This document shows positions 1 through 6,874 of a stretch of 20,775 nt of DNA, piece after piece. Under the pieces are notes generated by a model. That model worked only from the letters and a program-made list of their open reading frames with translations, ran no database searches and was not told the DNA's origin. Origin of the DNA: a virus; IMG/VR virus record IMGVR_UViG_3300008448_000824, positions 1-20,775 of that record. One strand, given 5' to 3'. The translations under genes and the position numbers were made by a program. The first letter of the stretch is position 1; each line of letters starts with the position of its first letter.

Positions 1-1
1 C

Positions 2-58
2 ATTGTTGGGCATAACTTCATAAGCATGGATAGTCTGCGGTCGATGTATGGAGACTGA
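2..58 (+). CDS. C-terminal end of an unidentified upstream gene (5' partial)
   Basis: The reading frame from base 2 is open for 18 codons and ends at TGA 56-58. The other two forward frames stop within the first 30 bases. The visible peptide ends in MDSLRSMYGD. The stop lies 2 bases before the next ATG, the same tight spacing seen throughout the window, which supports a real gene end. Too little is visible to name a family. The position upstream of the terminase would suit a small terminase or another packaging gene, but nothing in these residues shows that. Confidence 0.45.
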   Translation: MVGHNFISMDSLRSMYGD

Positions 59-60
59 CG

Positions 61-273
61 ATGGACGAGGAAGATGAAGTGGTCGTAGTTGGGCAGGAAA
101 GCGAGCTGGCGCAGTTGGCTGGTGCGTTGTGTGAATTGGCGCAGCAGATTGATCTAACGCGCGACGAGGATGCCCGTATTTACTTGTTGCAGGCGATGGC
201 TGGCATTACCTACATGCTCAACCCGCCGAAGGGGGAAGTTCATGTCTTCGAAGGAAGCAAAGGAAAGCGGTAA
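61..273 (+). CDS. Small acidic hypothetical protein upstream of the large terminase
   Basis: This is a 70-residue ORF whose ATG is preceded by GGAG at 50-53. The N-terminus is very acidic (MDEEDEVVVV), the middle (about residues 14-52) looks helical and Leu/Ala-rich, and the tail is basic (GSKGKR). Its 3' end overlaps the terminase start by 32 bases in another frame, so the two are probably co-translated. It sits where a small terminase subunit often lies. However, it is shorter than usual for TerS and shows no helix-turn-helix that I can recognise, so I leave the function open. Confidence 0.6.
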   Translation: MDEEDEVVVVGQESELAQLAGALCELAQQIDLTRDEDARIYLLQAMAGITYMLNPPKGEVHVFEGSKGKR

Positions 274-1651
274 CGACTTCGTCACGTTCATTGAGCGGTA
301 CGAGCGCGACCCTGTCGGCTTCGTCGAGAATGTTCTCGAAGCGAAGCCACTTCCTTGGCAGAAAGAGTTTTTGAACGCTCTGGCGCGTGGCGAGCGTCGC
401 ATCTCGGTGCGTGCTGGTCACGGCGTTGGGAAGTCGACGGCGTGTTCGTGGGCTTTGATCTGGCACATGACGACGCGTTATCCGCAGAAGGCGGTGGTTA
501 CTGCGCCGACATCCGCGCAGCTGTTTGATGCTCTCTATTCGGAATTGAAGACGTGGATCAATAAGCTGCCACCTGTTTTGCGTGAGAGCTTTGAGGTTTT
601 CTCCGATCGCGTTGTGCTGAAGGGAGCGCCTGAGAGTTCGTTTATCTCGGCGCGTACCAGCTCGACGGAGAGGCCGGAAGCCTTGGCCGGCGTTCACTCT
701 GAGCATGTGCTTCTGGTGGTCGACGAGGCGTCTGCTGTGCCTGAACAGGTGTTTGAGGCAGCGGCTGGCTCGATGTCTGGTCACTCGGCTTCGACGATCC
801 TGATCTCGAACCCGACGCGCAACTCGGGCTTATTCTACAAGACGCATCACGACCTAGCGTCCGATTGGTTTCGGATGCACGTCTCTTGCTTGAATATTCC
901 GCTCGTTTCGTCTGACTTCGTCGCGCAAATCAAGGCGACCTATGGCGACGAGAGCAATGCGTTCCGCATCCGTGTTCTTGGTGAGTTCGCGCTTGCTGAC
1001 GACGACACACTCATACCGGCGGAGTTGGTTGATGGGGCAATCGGACGTGACGTGGTGGCTGGTGCCAATGATCCTCTTGTTTATGGTCTCGACGTGGCGC
1101 GTTTTGGAACTGACCGGACTGCTTTGGTAAAGCGGAAGGGGAACGTCGTTCTAGACGTGAAGTCGTGGGGCGGTCTCGATACGATGCAAGTTGTCGGCGC
1201 GATCGTGAATGAAATGAAGATCGACAACCCTGACGAGATTTGCGTCGATACGATCGGTCTCGGTTCTGGTGTGGCCGATCGCCTGCGCGAGATGGGCTAC
1301 AACGTGCGAGATGTGAACGTGGCAGAGAGTTCTGCCATGAACCCGAACGCAAATAAGCTGCGCGACGAATTATGGTTGAGCGTGAAGGATTGGCTGACGA
1401 CGAGGGCAGTGAAGCTGCCGGTTGACGATCAGCTGCGGCATGAGCTGGTTGCGCCGCGTTATTCGTTCACATCGAGCGGCAAGGTACAGGTTGAGAGCAA
1501 GGACAGCATGCGGAAGCGGCGCATGCGTTCGCCTGACTTGGCCGACGCGTTGTGTCTCACGTTTGCGTCTCAGGCTGCGATGGTCGGAGGTCGCGCGTTC
1601 AAGTGGTTGCCGGGAAAAGCTTTGAAGCGTCACATCAAGGGCGTTGTCTAA
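242..1651 (+). CDS. terL: Terminase large subunit (packaging ATPase and nuclease)
   Basis: This 469-residue protein is the DNA-packaging motor that docks on the portal, pumps DNA into the procapsid and cuts the concatemer. The N-terminal ATPase has a Walker A-type loop, RAGHGVGKST (residues 57-66), and a Walker B, LLVVDE (157-162), followed by a coupling-type motif ILISNPTR. The C-terminal RNase H-like nuclease shows the acidic motifs VYGLDVARFGTDRT, EICVDTIGLGSG and SPDLADAL, which give the expected three Asp ligands. An in-frame start exists further upstream at 170. I chose the ATG at 242 because GGGGGAAG lies just before it and the next residues lead directly into the family's N-terminal helix. 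Motif order and length are typical of the Terminase_6 type. Confidence 0.95.
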   Translation: MSSKEAKESGNDFVTFIERYERDPVGFVENVLEAKPLPWQKEFLNALARGERRISVRAGHGVGKSTACSWALIWHMTTRYPQKAVVTAPTSAQLFDALYSELKTWINKLPPVLRESFEVFSDRVVLKGAPESSFISARTSSTERPEALAGVHSEHVLLVVDEASAVPEQVFEAAAGSMSGHSASTILISNPTRNSGLFYKTHHDLASDWFRMHVSCLNIPLVSSDFVAQIKATYGDESNAFRIRVLGEFALADDDTLIPAELVDGAIGRDVVAGANDPLVYGLDVARFGTDRTALVKRKGNVVLDVKSWGGLDTMQVVGAIVNEMKIDNPDEICVDTIGLGSGVADRLREMGYNVRDVNVAESSAMNPNANKLRDELWLSVKDWLTTRAVKLPVDDQLRHELVAPRYSFTSSGKVQVESKDSMRKRRMRSPDLADALCLTFASQAAMVGGRAFKWLPGKALKRHIKGVV

Positions 1652-1699
1652 TGTTTGCGTTGAGGACGCAATCAACGTATTTTCGGCGCAAACAGGAGG
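1652..1699 (+). promoter_or_regulatory. Overlapping inverted repeats leading into a strong ribosome binding site
   Basis: The gap between the terminase and the next gene holds three mutually exclusive pairings. TTGCGT (1655-1660) pairs with ACGCAA (1666-1671), CGTTGA (1658-1663) with TCAACG (1672-1677), and TGTTTGCG (1652-1659) with CGCAAACA (1687-1694). The last arm touches the Shine-Dalgarno AGGAGG (1694-1699) of the gene at 1706. The base pairing is seen directly. A role in translation control, RNA processing or attenuation is inference, and no T-run follows that would make it an ordinary terminator. Confidence 0.4.
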
Positions 1700-1705
1700 C
1701 CGATC

Positions 1706-2014
1706 ATGGCTAAGACGCCTGCATGGACGCGCAAGGCCGGCAAGAATGCGAAGGGCGGCTTGAATGAGACGGGCCGCAAATCGTATGAGGCGGCTAATCT
1801 TGGTTCTGATCTAAAACCGCCTGTGAAGGCTGGCGATAACCCGCGCCGTGCGTCGTTTCTTGCGCGCATGGGTAACATGCCGGGGCCTGAATATAAGGAC
1901 GGCGAACCGACGCGCTTGCTGAAATCGTTGCAAGCGTGGGGAGCCTCGAGCAAGGCTGACGCGAAGAAGAAGGCGGCAGCGATCAGCAAGCGGAACGAAG
2001 GGAAGAAGAAATGA
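1706..2014 (+). CDS. Small basic phage protein, DUF6321-like
   Basis: This 102-residue, Lys/Arg-rich protein begins MAKTPAWTRKAGKNAKGGLN, continues with a GRKSYEAANLGSDLKPP stretch and then NPRRASFLARMGNMPGP, and ends in a run of lysines. The order of these blocks matches my recollection of the DUF6321 family, which is widespread in marine and soil phages and has no proven function. AGGAGG at 1694-1699 supports the start. The stop overlaps the next gene as ATGA. The charge suggests nucleic-acid contact, but that is inference only. Confidence 0.75.
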   Translation: MAKTPAWTRKAGKNAKGGLNETGRKSYEAANLGSDLKPPVKAGDNPRRASFLARMGNMPGPEYKDGEPTRLLKSLQAWGASSKADAKKKAAAISKRNEGKKK

Positions 2015-2166
2015 AAAAGGTTTGGGACACGAAAGACCCGACGAAGTCGGACAAGAAGCTAACGCCGAAGCAGAAGGCGTCTGCGAAGGCTGCGGCAGCG
2101 AAGGCTGGTCGTCCGTATCCGAACCTCGTCGACAACATGCGCGCCGCGAAAAAGAAGGGCAAATGA
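2011..2166 (+). CDS. Very small Lys/Ala-rich phage protein
   Basis: This 51-residue ORF starts at an ATG that overlaps the previous stop (ATGA) and ends at TGA 2164-2166, one base before the next ATG. The protein runs MKKVWDTKDPTKSDKKLTPK, then an Ala/Lys-rich helix, then AGRPYPNLVDNMRAAKKKGK. The GRPYPNLVDNM block is one I recall from many small phage ORFs near DUF6321-type genes. No function is known to me. It is strongly basic like both of its Lys-rich neighbours. Its exact fit between two genes and its conserved-looking tail make a spurious ORF unlikely. Confidence 0.7.
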   Translation: MKKVWDTKDPTKSDKKLTPKQKASAKAAAAKAGRPYPNLVDNMRAAKKKGK

Positions 2167-2167
2167 C

Positions 2168-2650
2168 ATGGCTGAAGAGATGGAAGGCGGCGCTTGTCCG
2201 GTTGCTACGCGCGACATCACGATCAACTTGCAGAACCGTGGCAAGGCGATCGACAAGGCTAATTACGGGCCTATGAACCCGCGCAAGCCGAACGATCGCT
2301 ACTGGCAGCAGCTGGCTGCGAAGTGGGACGTTCCGGTTGAAGAAGCGAAGACGATGCGCTGCGGCAACTGCGCGGCGTTCAATCAGACAGAGAGAATGAT
2401 GGACTGCATTGCGCAGGGCCTTGGTGGAGAGGGAATGGCAGATGACCCTATGGAAACGATTGAAGCAGGCGATCTTGGATTTTGTGAAATCTTCGACTTC
2501 AAGTGCGCCGCAGAGCGAACCTGTGACGCATGGATCGTCGGCGGTCCGATCACGGACGAAGAAGAAGGCGACGAGTACGGCGAAGACGACGAATACGGCG
2601 AAGACGAAGAAGGCTCCCCCGAAGACGAAAGCTACAACGAAGAGGACTAA
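2168..2650 (+). CDS. Cys-rich conserved phage protein, possible iron-sulfur or zinc site, acidic tail
   Basis: This 160-residue protein has six cysteines clustered in residues 65-119: CGNC (65, 68), C80, C106, C113 and C119. They sit in the blocks MRCGNCAAFN, LGFCEIFDFKCAAERTCDAW and GGPITD. I recall this block pattern from a phage family that is sometimes labelled high-potential iron-sulfur-like. A metal or cluster site is plausible, but the ligands are not proven. After residue about 128 the sequence becomes an acidic tail (Asp/Glu/Tyr/Gly) built on a tandem 18-base repeat. That tail is also fully open in the next frame, see 2442-2657, so the real C-terminus may be shorter or shared. The ATG is 1 base after the previous stop. 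Confidence 0.7.
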   Translation: MAEEMEGGACPVATRDITINLQNRGKAIDKANYGPMNPRKPNDRYWQQLAAKWDVPVEEAKTMRCGNCAAFNQTERMMDCIAQGLGGEGMADDPMETIEAGDLGFCEIFDFKCAAERTCDAWIVGGPITDEEEGDEYGEDDEYGEDEEGSPEDESYNEED

Positions 2651-2657
2651 GTCTTGA
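2442..2657 (+). CDS. Possible overlapping gene: Lys/Thr-rich, histone-like basic protein
   Basis: This second ORF of 71 residues lies inside the 3' half of the Cys-rich gene in the next frame. It begins MTLWKRLKQAILDFVK, an amphipathic-looking helix, and ends in about 35 residues made almost only of Lys, Thr, Ala, Pro and Arg, like the tail of a histone H1-like protein. Three things favour translation: an AGAGGGA at 2428-2434 spaced 7 bases before the ATG; a TGA stop at 2655-2657 that forms a TTGA overlap with the TTG start of the next gene, matching the coupling used elsewhere; and plausible codons (AAG, ACG, GCG). Against it, the same bases encode the acidic tail of the other ORF, and a short repeat can keep two frames open by chance. 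Confidence 0.4.
   Translation: MTLWKRLKQAILDFVKSSTSSAPQSEPVTHGSSAVRSRTKKKATSTAKTTNTAKTKKAPPKTKATTKRTKS
2570..2605 (+). repeat. Tandem 18-base repeat in the dual-frame segment
   Basis: Two adjacent 18-base units, GACGAGTACGGCGAAGAC at 2570-2587 and the same with one G-to-A change at 2588-2605. In one frame they encode acidic DEYGED units, and in the next frame Lys/Thr/Ala-rich units. Because 18 is divisible by 3, expansion or contraction keeps both frames intact. Confidence 0.8.
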
Positions 2658-3343
2658 AGGTAGCGATCTGCATACCGGCGCGGGAGACGGTGTGTTCTGG
2701 CTTTGCAAAAGACTTGGCGATGTTGACTGCCAACATTTACGCCGGTCTACCGCAAGGTGGGACGTTCAACATTAACATTCTCAGCGGCACGCTCATTGCG
2801 GACCAGCGGCAGAACCTTGTCCGCAAAGCGTTTGCGGCTGATTACGACTACGTCCTGTTCCTCGATGCCGACATGCGGTTCCCGGCGAACACATTCTGGC
2901 AGCTGCAAAAGCACGACAAGGACATCGTCGCCGCGAACTACCCGACGCGGCGCATTCCCGTGAAGACGGTCGCGTTCCGTGACTTTGCAAACCTCGAGTG
3001 CATCTACACGGACAGCGCCAGCACGGGTCTGGAAGAGGTTGATGCCGTCGGCATGGGCTGCATGCTCATCAAGATGGACGTTTTTCGGAAATGCCCGTTG
3101 CCTTGGTTTAATCTGGCGTGGCTTCCGTCTGGCAATGTGTGGGTCGGAGAAGATATTTACTTCTGCAAGCTCGCACAGGCGAACGGGTTCAAGGTTTACA
3201 TCGACCACGACCTGTCAAAAGACGTGAAGCATATCGGCACGATGGAGTTCACGCACGATCATGCGGTTGAGTGCAGGCCAGACATACCGTTCGATGTTGC
3301 GGATGCGGCAGAAAAGATTTCAGCAATGGAGGCGTCGGAATGA
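2654..3343 (+). CDS. Glycosyltransferase, GT-A fold (family 2-like)
   Basis: This 229-residue protein starts with the first beta strand of a GT-A domain (KVAICIPARET) and carries a DxD-type metal/sugar-nucleotide motif, FLDADMRFP, with the Asp-Ala-Asp at residues 71-73. Later come GMGCMLIKMDVF and WVGEDIYFCKLA, where a GED-like acid would be the catalytic-base region, and a late His in DVKHIG. The start is TTG at 2654. No nearby ATG gives a complete fold, and TTG overlaps the TGA of the putative basic ORF. The stop overlaps the next ATG as ATGA. Substrates are unknown. It could glycosylate virion protein, DNA or a host surface molecule. Being sandwiched between packaging genes and followed by a methyltransferase suggests a modification cassette. 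Confidence 0.82.
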   Translation: MKVAICIPARETVCSGFAKDLAMLTANIYAGLPQGGTFNINILSGTLIADQRQNLVRKAFAADYDYVLFLDADMRFPANTFWQLQKHDKDIVAANYPTRRIPVKTVAFRDFANLECIYTDSASTGLEEVDAVGMGCMLIKMDVFRKCPLPWFNLAWLPSGNVWVGEDIYFCKLAQANGFKVYIDHDLSKDVKHIGTMEFTHDHAVECRPDIPFDVADAAEKISAMEASE

Positions 3344-3498
3344 AGAAGTCGAAATCAGACAAGAAGATCGGCAAAGTGATGGACGAGTACGCAGCAGGCA
3401 AGCTGCACAGCGGCTCGAAGAAGGGTCCGGTCGTGAAATCGAAGAAGCAGGCGATTGCGATCGCTCTGAGCGAAGCCGGCAAGAGTAAAAAGAAGTGA
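3340..3498 (+). CDS. Small Lys-rich protein, DUF6496-like
   Basis: This is a 52-residue basic protein. It starts with ATG at 3340, overlapping the glycosyltransferase stop as ATGA. The frame is open further upstream, but only over the glycosyltransferase gene. Recognisable blocks are KIGKVMDEYAAGKLHSG and KKQAIAIALSEAGKSKKK, which match the DUF6496 pattern as I recall it (KVM-E-...-LKSG, then KQAIAIALSEAG). The family occurs widely in bacteria and phages without a known function. Its stop overlaps the GTG start of the next gene as GTGA. Confidence 0.8.
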   Translation: MKKSKSDKKIGKVMDEYAAGKLHSGSKKGPVVKSKKQAIAIALSEAGKSKKK

Positions 3499-4052
3499 AA
3501 CACTTCTTCGATGAGATCGACGGCTGGTTCAATTTCAGCAAGCCCTACCGTGCAGCGGTAAAGGCGGCGAAAGATGGCGCGATCTTCGTCGAATTAGGGT
3601 GCTGGAAAGGCAAATCTGCGTCTTTTCTTGGCGTCGAGATCGTAAACAGCGGAAAGTCGATCGCATTTCACTGCGTCGACCATTGGGGCGGCTCAAACGA
3701 GCCAGCGCACAAGGCTGATCCCGATCTTGAGCGCGTTTTCGACATCTTCAACGAGAACATGGACCGCATCGACGGTCTCGATCTGCATGTGCATCGCATG
3801 GCTTCGGCTCCTGCGGCGCATTTGTTTGAAGATGGGACGATCGACTTCGTCTGGATTGACGCGGGCCACGAATACGAAGAAGTCATGGCTGACATCGAAG
3901 CATGGTGGCCGAAGGTGAAGGCCGGCGGCGTCATGGGCGGTGACGACTACCCGATGGATGGTGTAAAGAAAGCTGTGGATACAGTTTTCACCGGACGCGA
4001 GGTCGGCTCTGAGAATGGCTGGCAGTGGTGGCGCGTTCGGAAGAAGGGATAG
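3495..4052 (+). CDS. Class I SAM-dependent methyltransferase (Methyltransf_24-like)
   Basis: This 185-residue Rossmann-fold enzyme has the SAM-binding glycine loop at FVELGCWKGKSA (residues 31-42), a second-strand acidic region at HCVDHWGG (59-66), and a late block, DFVWIDAGHEYEEV (117-130), followed by KAGGVMGGDDY. WIDAGHEYEEV with a downstream GG-G-DDY pattern is typical of the Methyltransf_24 group, many of which act on sugars or small molecules. The start is GTG at 3495, sharing bases with the preceding TGA. It directly follows a glycosyltransferase, so methylation of a transferred sugar is a reasonable but unproven idea. Methylation of another acceptor cannot be excluded. Confidence 0.85.
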   Translation: MKHFFDEIDGWFNFSKPYRAAVKAAKDGAIFVELGCWKGKSASFLGVEIVNSGKSIAFHCVDHWGGSNEPAHKADPDLERVFDIFNENMDRIDGLDLHVHRMASAPAAHLFEDGTIDFVWIDAGHEYEEVMADIEAWWPKVKAGGVMGGDDYPMDGVKKAVDTVFTGREVGSENGWQWWRVRKKG

Positions 4053-4055
4053 GCA

Positions 4056-4676
4056 ATGGCTGATCTAACAAGTCTCTCGCCAGAGCAGATGCTTCTTCTG
4101 CAACAGCTCGGAATGATGCGCGGCCTTGGCGACATGGGCGCTTCGACGGTTTCAAATAACGGGCCTATCTCAGCAACCGCCAGCAACTTTGCGATCTCTC
4201 CTGATACGGCGATGCAACTCGGCAACGTCAGCGGGGCTTTGCCATTTGACGGCGGCAGCATCAGAGGCGGCGTCAATTATCAGGGTATGAACTTCCCCGG
4301 CAGCAATCAGACGACGGTTGTTCCGAACGTAGGTGTCAATTTAGGGCCTATGAACGCAAACTACTCAGCCGCCTTTACCCCGCAGGGTACGCAACAGAGC
4401 GTCGGCGGCGGGTTTGACTTTGGGCCGTTTGCGCTCAATTACCAGCGAGGACTAGGAAACGAGCGCGTGAAACCTACCGACACGTTCGGCGTCTCTGCGC
4501 CGATCGGTCCTGCGCTCCTTAACGCAGCCATGACGCGCGGTGAAGGTATACCGACGCAATACACGGGCGGCGTGACAGTGCCGGGTCTTCTTGGCGGCGA
4601 CCTCGGTGTGACTGCGTCCTATTCGCCAGAAGACAAAAAGAGATCGGTTTTTGGCCGGTTCTCTAAGCGGTTTTAA
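4056..4676 (+). CDS. Gly/Asn-rich hypothetical protein, possible virion component
   Basis: I do not recognise this 206-residue protein. It opens with a helical stretch (SLSPEQMLLLQQLGMMRGLG) and then becomes rich in Gly, Asn, Ser and aromatic residues in alternating patterns such as GGVNYQGMNFPG, VGVNLGPMNANYSAAF, GGFDFGPFALNYQRG and GGDLGVTASYSP. The alternation and the final basic-aromatic FGRFSKRF suggest beta strands. There is no signal peptide. It starts 3 bases after the methyltransferase stop, with AAGGGAT upstream, and lies just before the portal. A minor head or neck protein is possible from position alone. Confidence 0.6.
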   Translation: MADLTSLSPEQMLLLQQLGMMRGLGDMGASTVSNNGPISATASNFAISPDTAMQLGNVSGALPFDGGSIRGGVNYQGMNFPGSNQTTVVPNVGVNLGPMNANYSAAFTPQGTQQSVGGGFDFGPFALNYQRGLGNERVKPTDTFGVSAPIGPALLNAAMTRGEGIPTQYTGGVTVPGLLGGDLGVTASYSPEDKKRSVFGRFSKRF

Positions 4677-4687
4677 GAGGTAGTCCG

Positions 4688-6874
4688 ATGGCAATGCTCC
4701 CCGGTAAATACGACCCAAGCTATACGCCGATCCCGAAGCCGAAAGTGCTGAACGGCGACACGGGGCTGCTTGTCCCTGACGCTGGCCCGATGGATGACGA
4801 CGAGTTCGCCTTCGTATTGCGTCAGGCGATCGAGAACGCGCAGAGCTACATCGACAGCTACCTCGCGCCCGAGCGCGAAGCAGCGATGGCGTACTACCTT
4901 GGCGACAAGTTCGGCAACGAGGAAGATGGCGTCTCTCAGGTCGTCCTGACCGAAGTGCGCGACACGATCCTTGCGATGCTGCCGTCGCTGCTCCGCATCT
5001 TCACGGGGCCTGAGAAGGTCGTCGAGTTCATTCCGAAGCAGAAGGAAGATGTGCCTGCGGCGGAGCAGGCGACAGACCTCATCAATTACATCTTCATGCA
5101 GGAAAACCCCGGCTTCCGCATCCTGCACGATGCCATGAAGGACGCGCTGATCCTGAAGACCGGCGTTCTGACTTGGTACAAGGTCGATGACGAGAGCGTC
5201 GAGTATTACAGCTATTCGGGCTTGATGGCCGAAGAGATGATGCTCATTCAGGCCGAGCCGGGCGTGACGATCGACGAAATGATCGAAGAGTTCGACAGCG
5301 CGATTGGGATGCCATTCTATAGCATCAAGGTTAGGCGCGTGAAGCGATCGCCTCGCTATGTCGTCGAGTGCATCCCGCCCGAGCAGTTCCTAATCGACAG
5401 CGAAGCGACGAACATCGACGACGCGATCTATGTCGGTCGCCGCAAGCTTGCGACTGTCTCCGAGCTGGTTGCGATGGGCTATGACCGCGACATCATTGAA
5501 CAGAACGCCGGCACGGGCGGTTTTGAAGAGAACCTCGAGGTTCTTGTCCGCAACCCGGCAGATCAGTCGTTCTTCGGCATCACGAACGCGACGGACGAGA
5601 CCACCGATCGCGTGTTCTATGTCGAAAGCTATGTCCGCGTGGACAAGGATGGCGACGGCATCGCGGAGCTGCACAAGGTCTGCTCCGTTGGCAATGGTGC
5701 CTACATCCTGCACGACGAAGTCGTTCAGCATGCGCCGTTCTCGATCCTCTCCCCTGATCCGACGCCGCACACGATCTTTGGTCAGTCGATCGCAGATCAG
5801 ACGATGGACTTGCAGCTGATTAAGTCGTCGATCATGCGGAACACGCTCGACAGCCTCGCGCAGTCGATCCATCCCCGCACAGTCGTCGTCGAAGGTCAGG
5901 TCAATCTGGACGACGTGATGAACGTCGAGACGGGCGCAATTATCCGCGCTCGCGCGCCGGGTATGGTTGCGCCGCTCTCCGAGCCTTTCGTGGGCCAGCA
6001 GGCTCTCGGCGTGATGGCATACCTCGACGAGATCAAGACGCAGCGCACGGGCATCTCGCGCGCCTCGCAGGGCCTCGATGCCGATGTGCTGCAATCGACG
6101 ACGAACGCTGCCGTTCAGGCGCAGCTGACATCGTCGCAGGAGCGCGTCGAGATGATCGCGCGCATATTCGCTGACGGCCTGAAGCGGTGCTTCCAAGGGC
6201 TTCTAAAGCTCGTCGTGCAGCATCAGGACAAGCCGAAGATCATCCGCCTGCGTAACCAGTTCGTGCCGATCGACCCGCGTTCGTGGGACGCGACGATGGA
6301 CATGACGGTCAACATCGCGCTTGGCCGTGGTTCTGACGAGCAGCGCATGGCCTTCCTGATGCAGATCATCGCGCAGCAGAAAGAGGTCATTCAGCTCTAT
6401 GGCCCGTATAATCCGCTCGTCGACCTCGTCCAGCTCCGCGATGCGCTGGCCGAAGTGACGCAGCTCGCCGGCTTCCAAGACCCGGCGCAGTTCTGGAAAG
6501 AGATCAATCCAGAAGAGGTCGCCGCGTTCATGGAGCAGATGAGCCAGAACAAGCCGCAAGACCCGGCTGCGATGCTGGCAGAGGTCGAGGCCGAGAAAAT
6601 CAAGGCCGACATCATCATCCAAGCCGCGAAGCAGGAACTTGATCGGCAGAAGGCGATGGCGCAGGCCGATCTTGAGCGCGACAAGCTCGTCGTCGATGCC
6701 ATGCTGAAGGCGATCGAGATACAAGCAAAGTATGGCGCTCAAGTGGATATGGCGATGATTAAGGGCGAGATTGACCGCCAGCGCGAGGAAATCCGTGCCA
6801 TGTTCAGTGCGGCACAGGCGCAAGCAGTTGCGCCGCAGCCGGCTGAACCGATGCAGATGCCGATGGGGATGTGA
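4688..6874 (+). CDS. Portal protein, P22-like
   Basis: This 728-residue protein, close to the length of the P22 portal, forms the dodecameric ring through which DNA enters and leaves the head. Family features include an N-terminal helical region with SYIDSYLAPEREAAMAYYLG, VSQVVLTEVRDTILAMLPSL and FTGPEKVVEFIPK; a central part with PRYVVECIPPEQFLIDSEA and PFSILSPDPTPHTIFGQSI; and the stem/wing region LMDLQ-like with QTMDLQLIKSSIMRNTLDSL. Residues about 629-710 form a long charged helix or coiled coil, which resembles the helical barrel of P22-type portals. The last residues are Pro/Gln/Met-rich. AGAGGT lies before the ATG. The stop overlaps the next gene. Confidence 0.93.
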   Translation: MAMLPGKYDPSYTPIPKPKVLNGDTGLLVPDAGPMDDDEFAFVLRQAIENAQSYIDSYLAPEREAAMAYYLGDKFGNEEDGVSQVVLTEVRDTILAMLPSLLRIFTGPEKVVEFIPKQKEDVPAAEQATDLINYIFMQENPGFRILHDAMKDALILKTGVLTWYKVDDESVEYYSYSGLMAEEMMLIQAEPGVTIDEMIEEFDSAIGMPFYSIKVRRVKRSPRYVVECIPPEQFLIDSEATNIDDAIYVGRRKLATVSELVAMGYDRDIIEQNAGTGGFEENLEVLVRNPADQSFFGITNATDETTDRVFYVESYVRVDKDGDGIAELHKVCSVGNGAYILHDEVVQHAPFSILSPDPTPHTIFGQSIADQTMDLQLIKSSIMRNTLDSLAQSIHPRTVVVEGQVNLDDVMNVETGAIIRARAPGMVAPLSEPFVGQQALGVMAYLDEIKTQRTGISRASQGLDADVLQSTTNAAVQAQLTSSQERVEMIARIFADGLKRCFQGLLKLVVQHQDKPKIIRLRNQFVPIDPRSWDATMDMTVNIALGRGSDEQRMAFLMQIIAQQKEVIQLYGPYNPLVDLVQLRDALAEVTQLAGFQDPAQFWKEINPEEVAAFMEQMSQNKPQDPAAMLAEVEAEKIKADIIIQAAKQELDRQKAMAQADLERDKLVVDAMLKAIEIQAKYGAQVDMAMIKGEIDRQREEIRAMFSAAQAQAVAPQPAEPMQMPMGM

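Noticed and set aside
61-273. Small terminase subunit
   Set aside because: The position fits, but 70 residues with no visible helix-turn-helix is too little evidence, so it is kept as hypothetical.
1660-1683. Sigma70-type promoter (TTGAGG ... TATTTT)
   Set aside because: The spacing between the two boxes is only 12 bases and both are poor matches.
3271-3339. Upstream extension of the DUF6496-like ORF
   Set aside because: The extra 23 codons lie inside the glycosyltransferase gene and do not resemble the family, while the ATG at 3340 gives the ATGA overlap and the expected length.
5390-6823. Long reverse-strand ORFs opposite the portal gene (268 and 206 codons)
   Set aside because: They lie wholly antisense to a confident gene, have no ribosome sites or recognisable domains, are Arg/His/Leu-rich as expected for shadow frames, and no + strand gap needs them.
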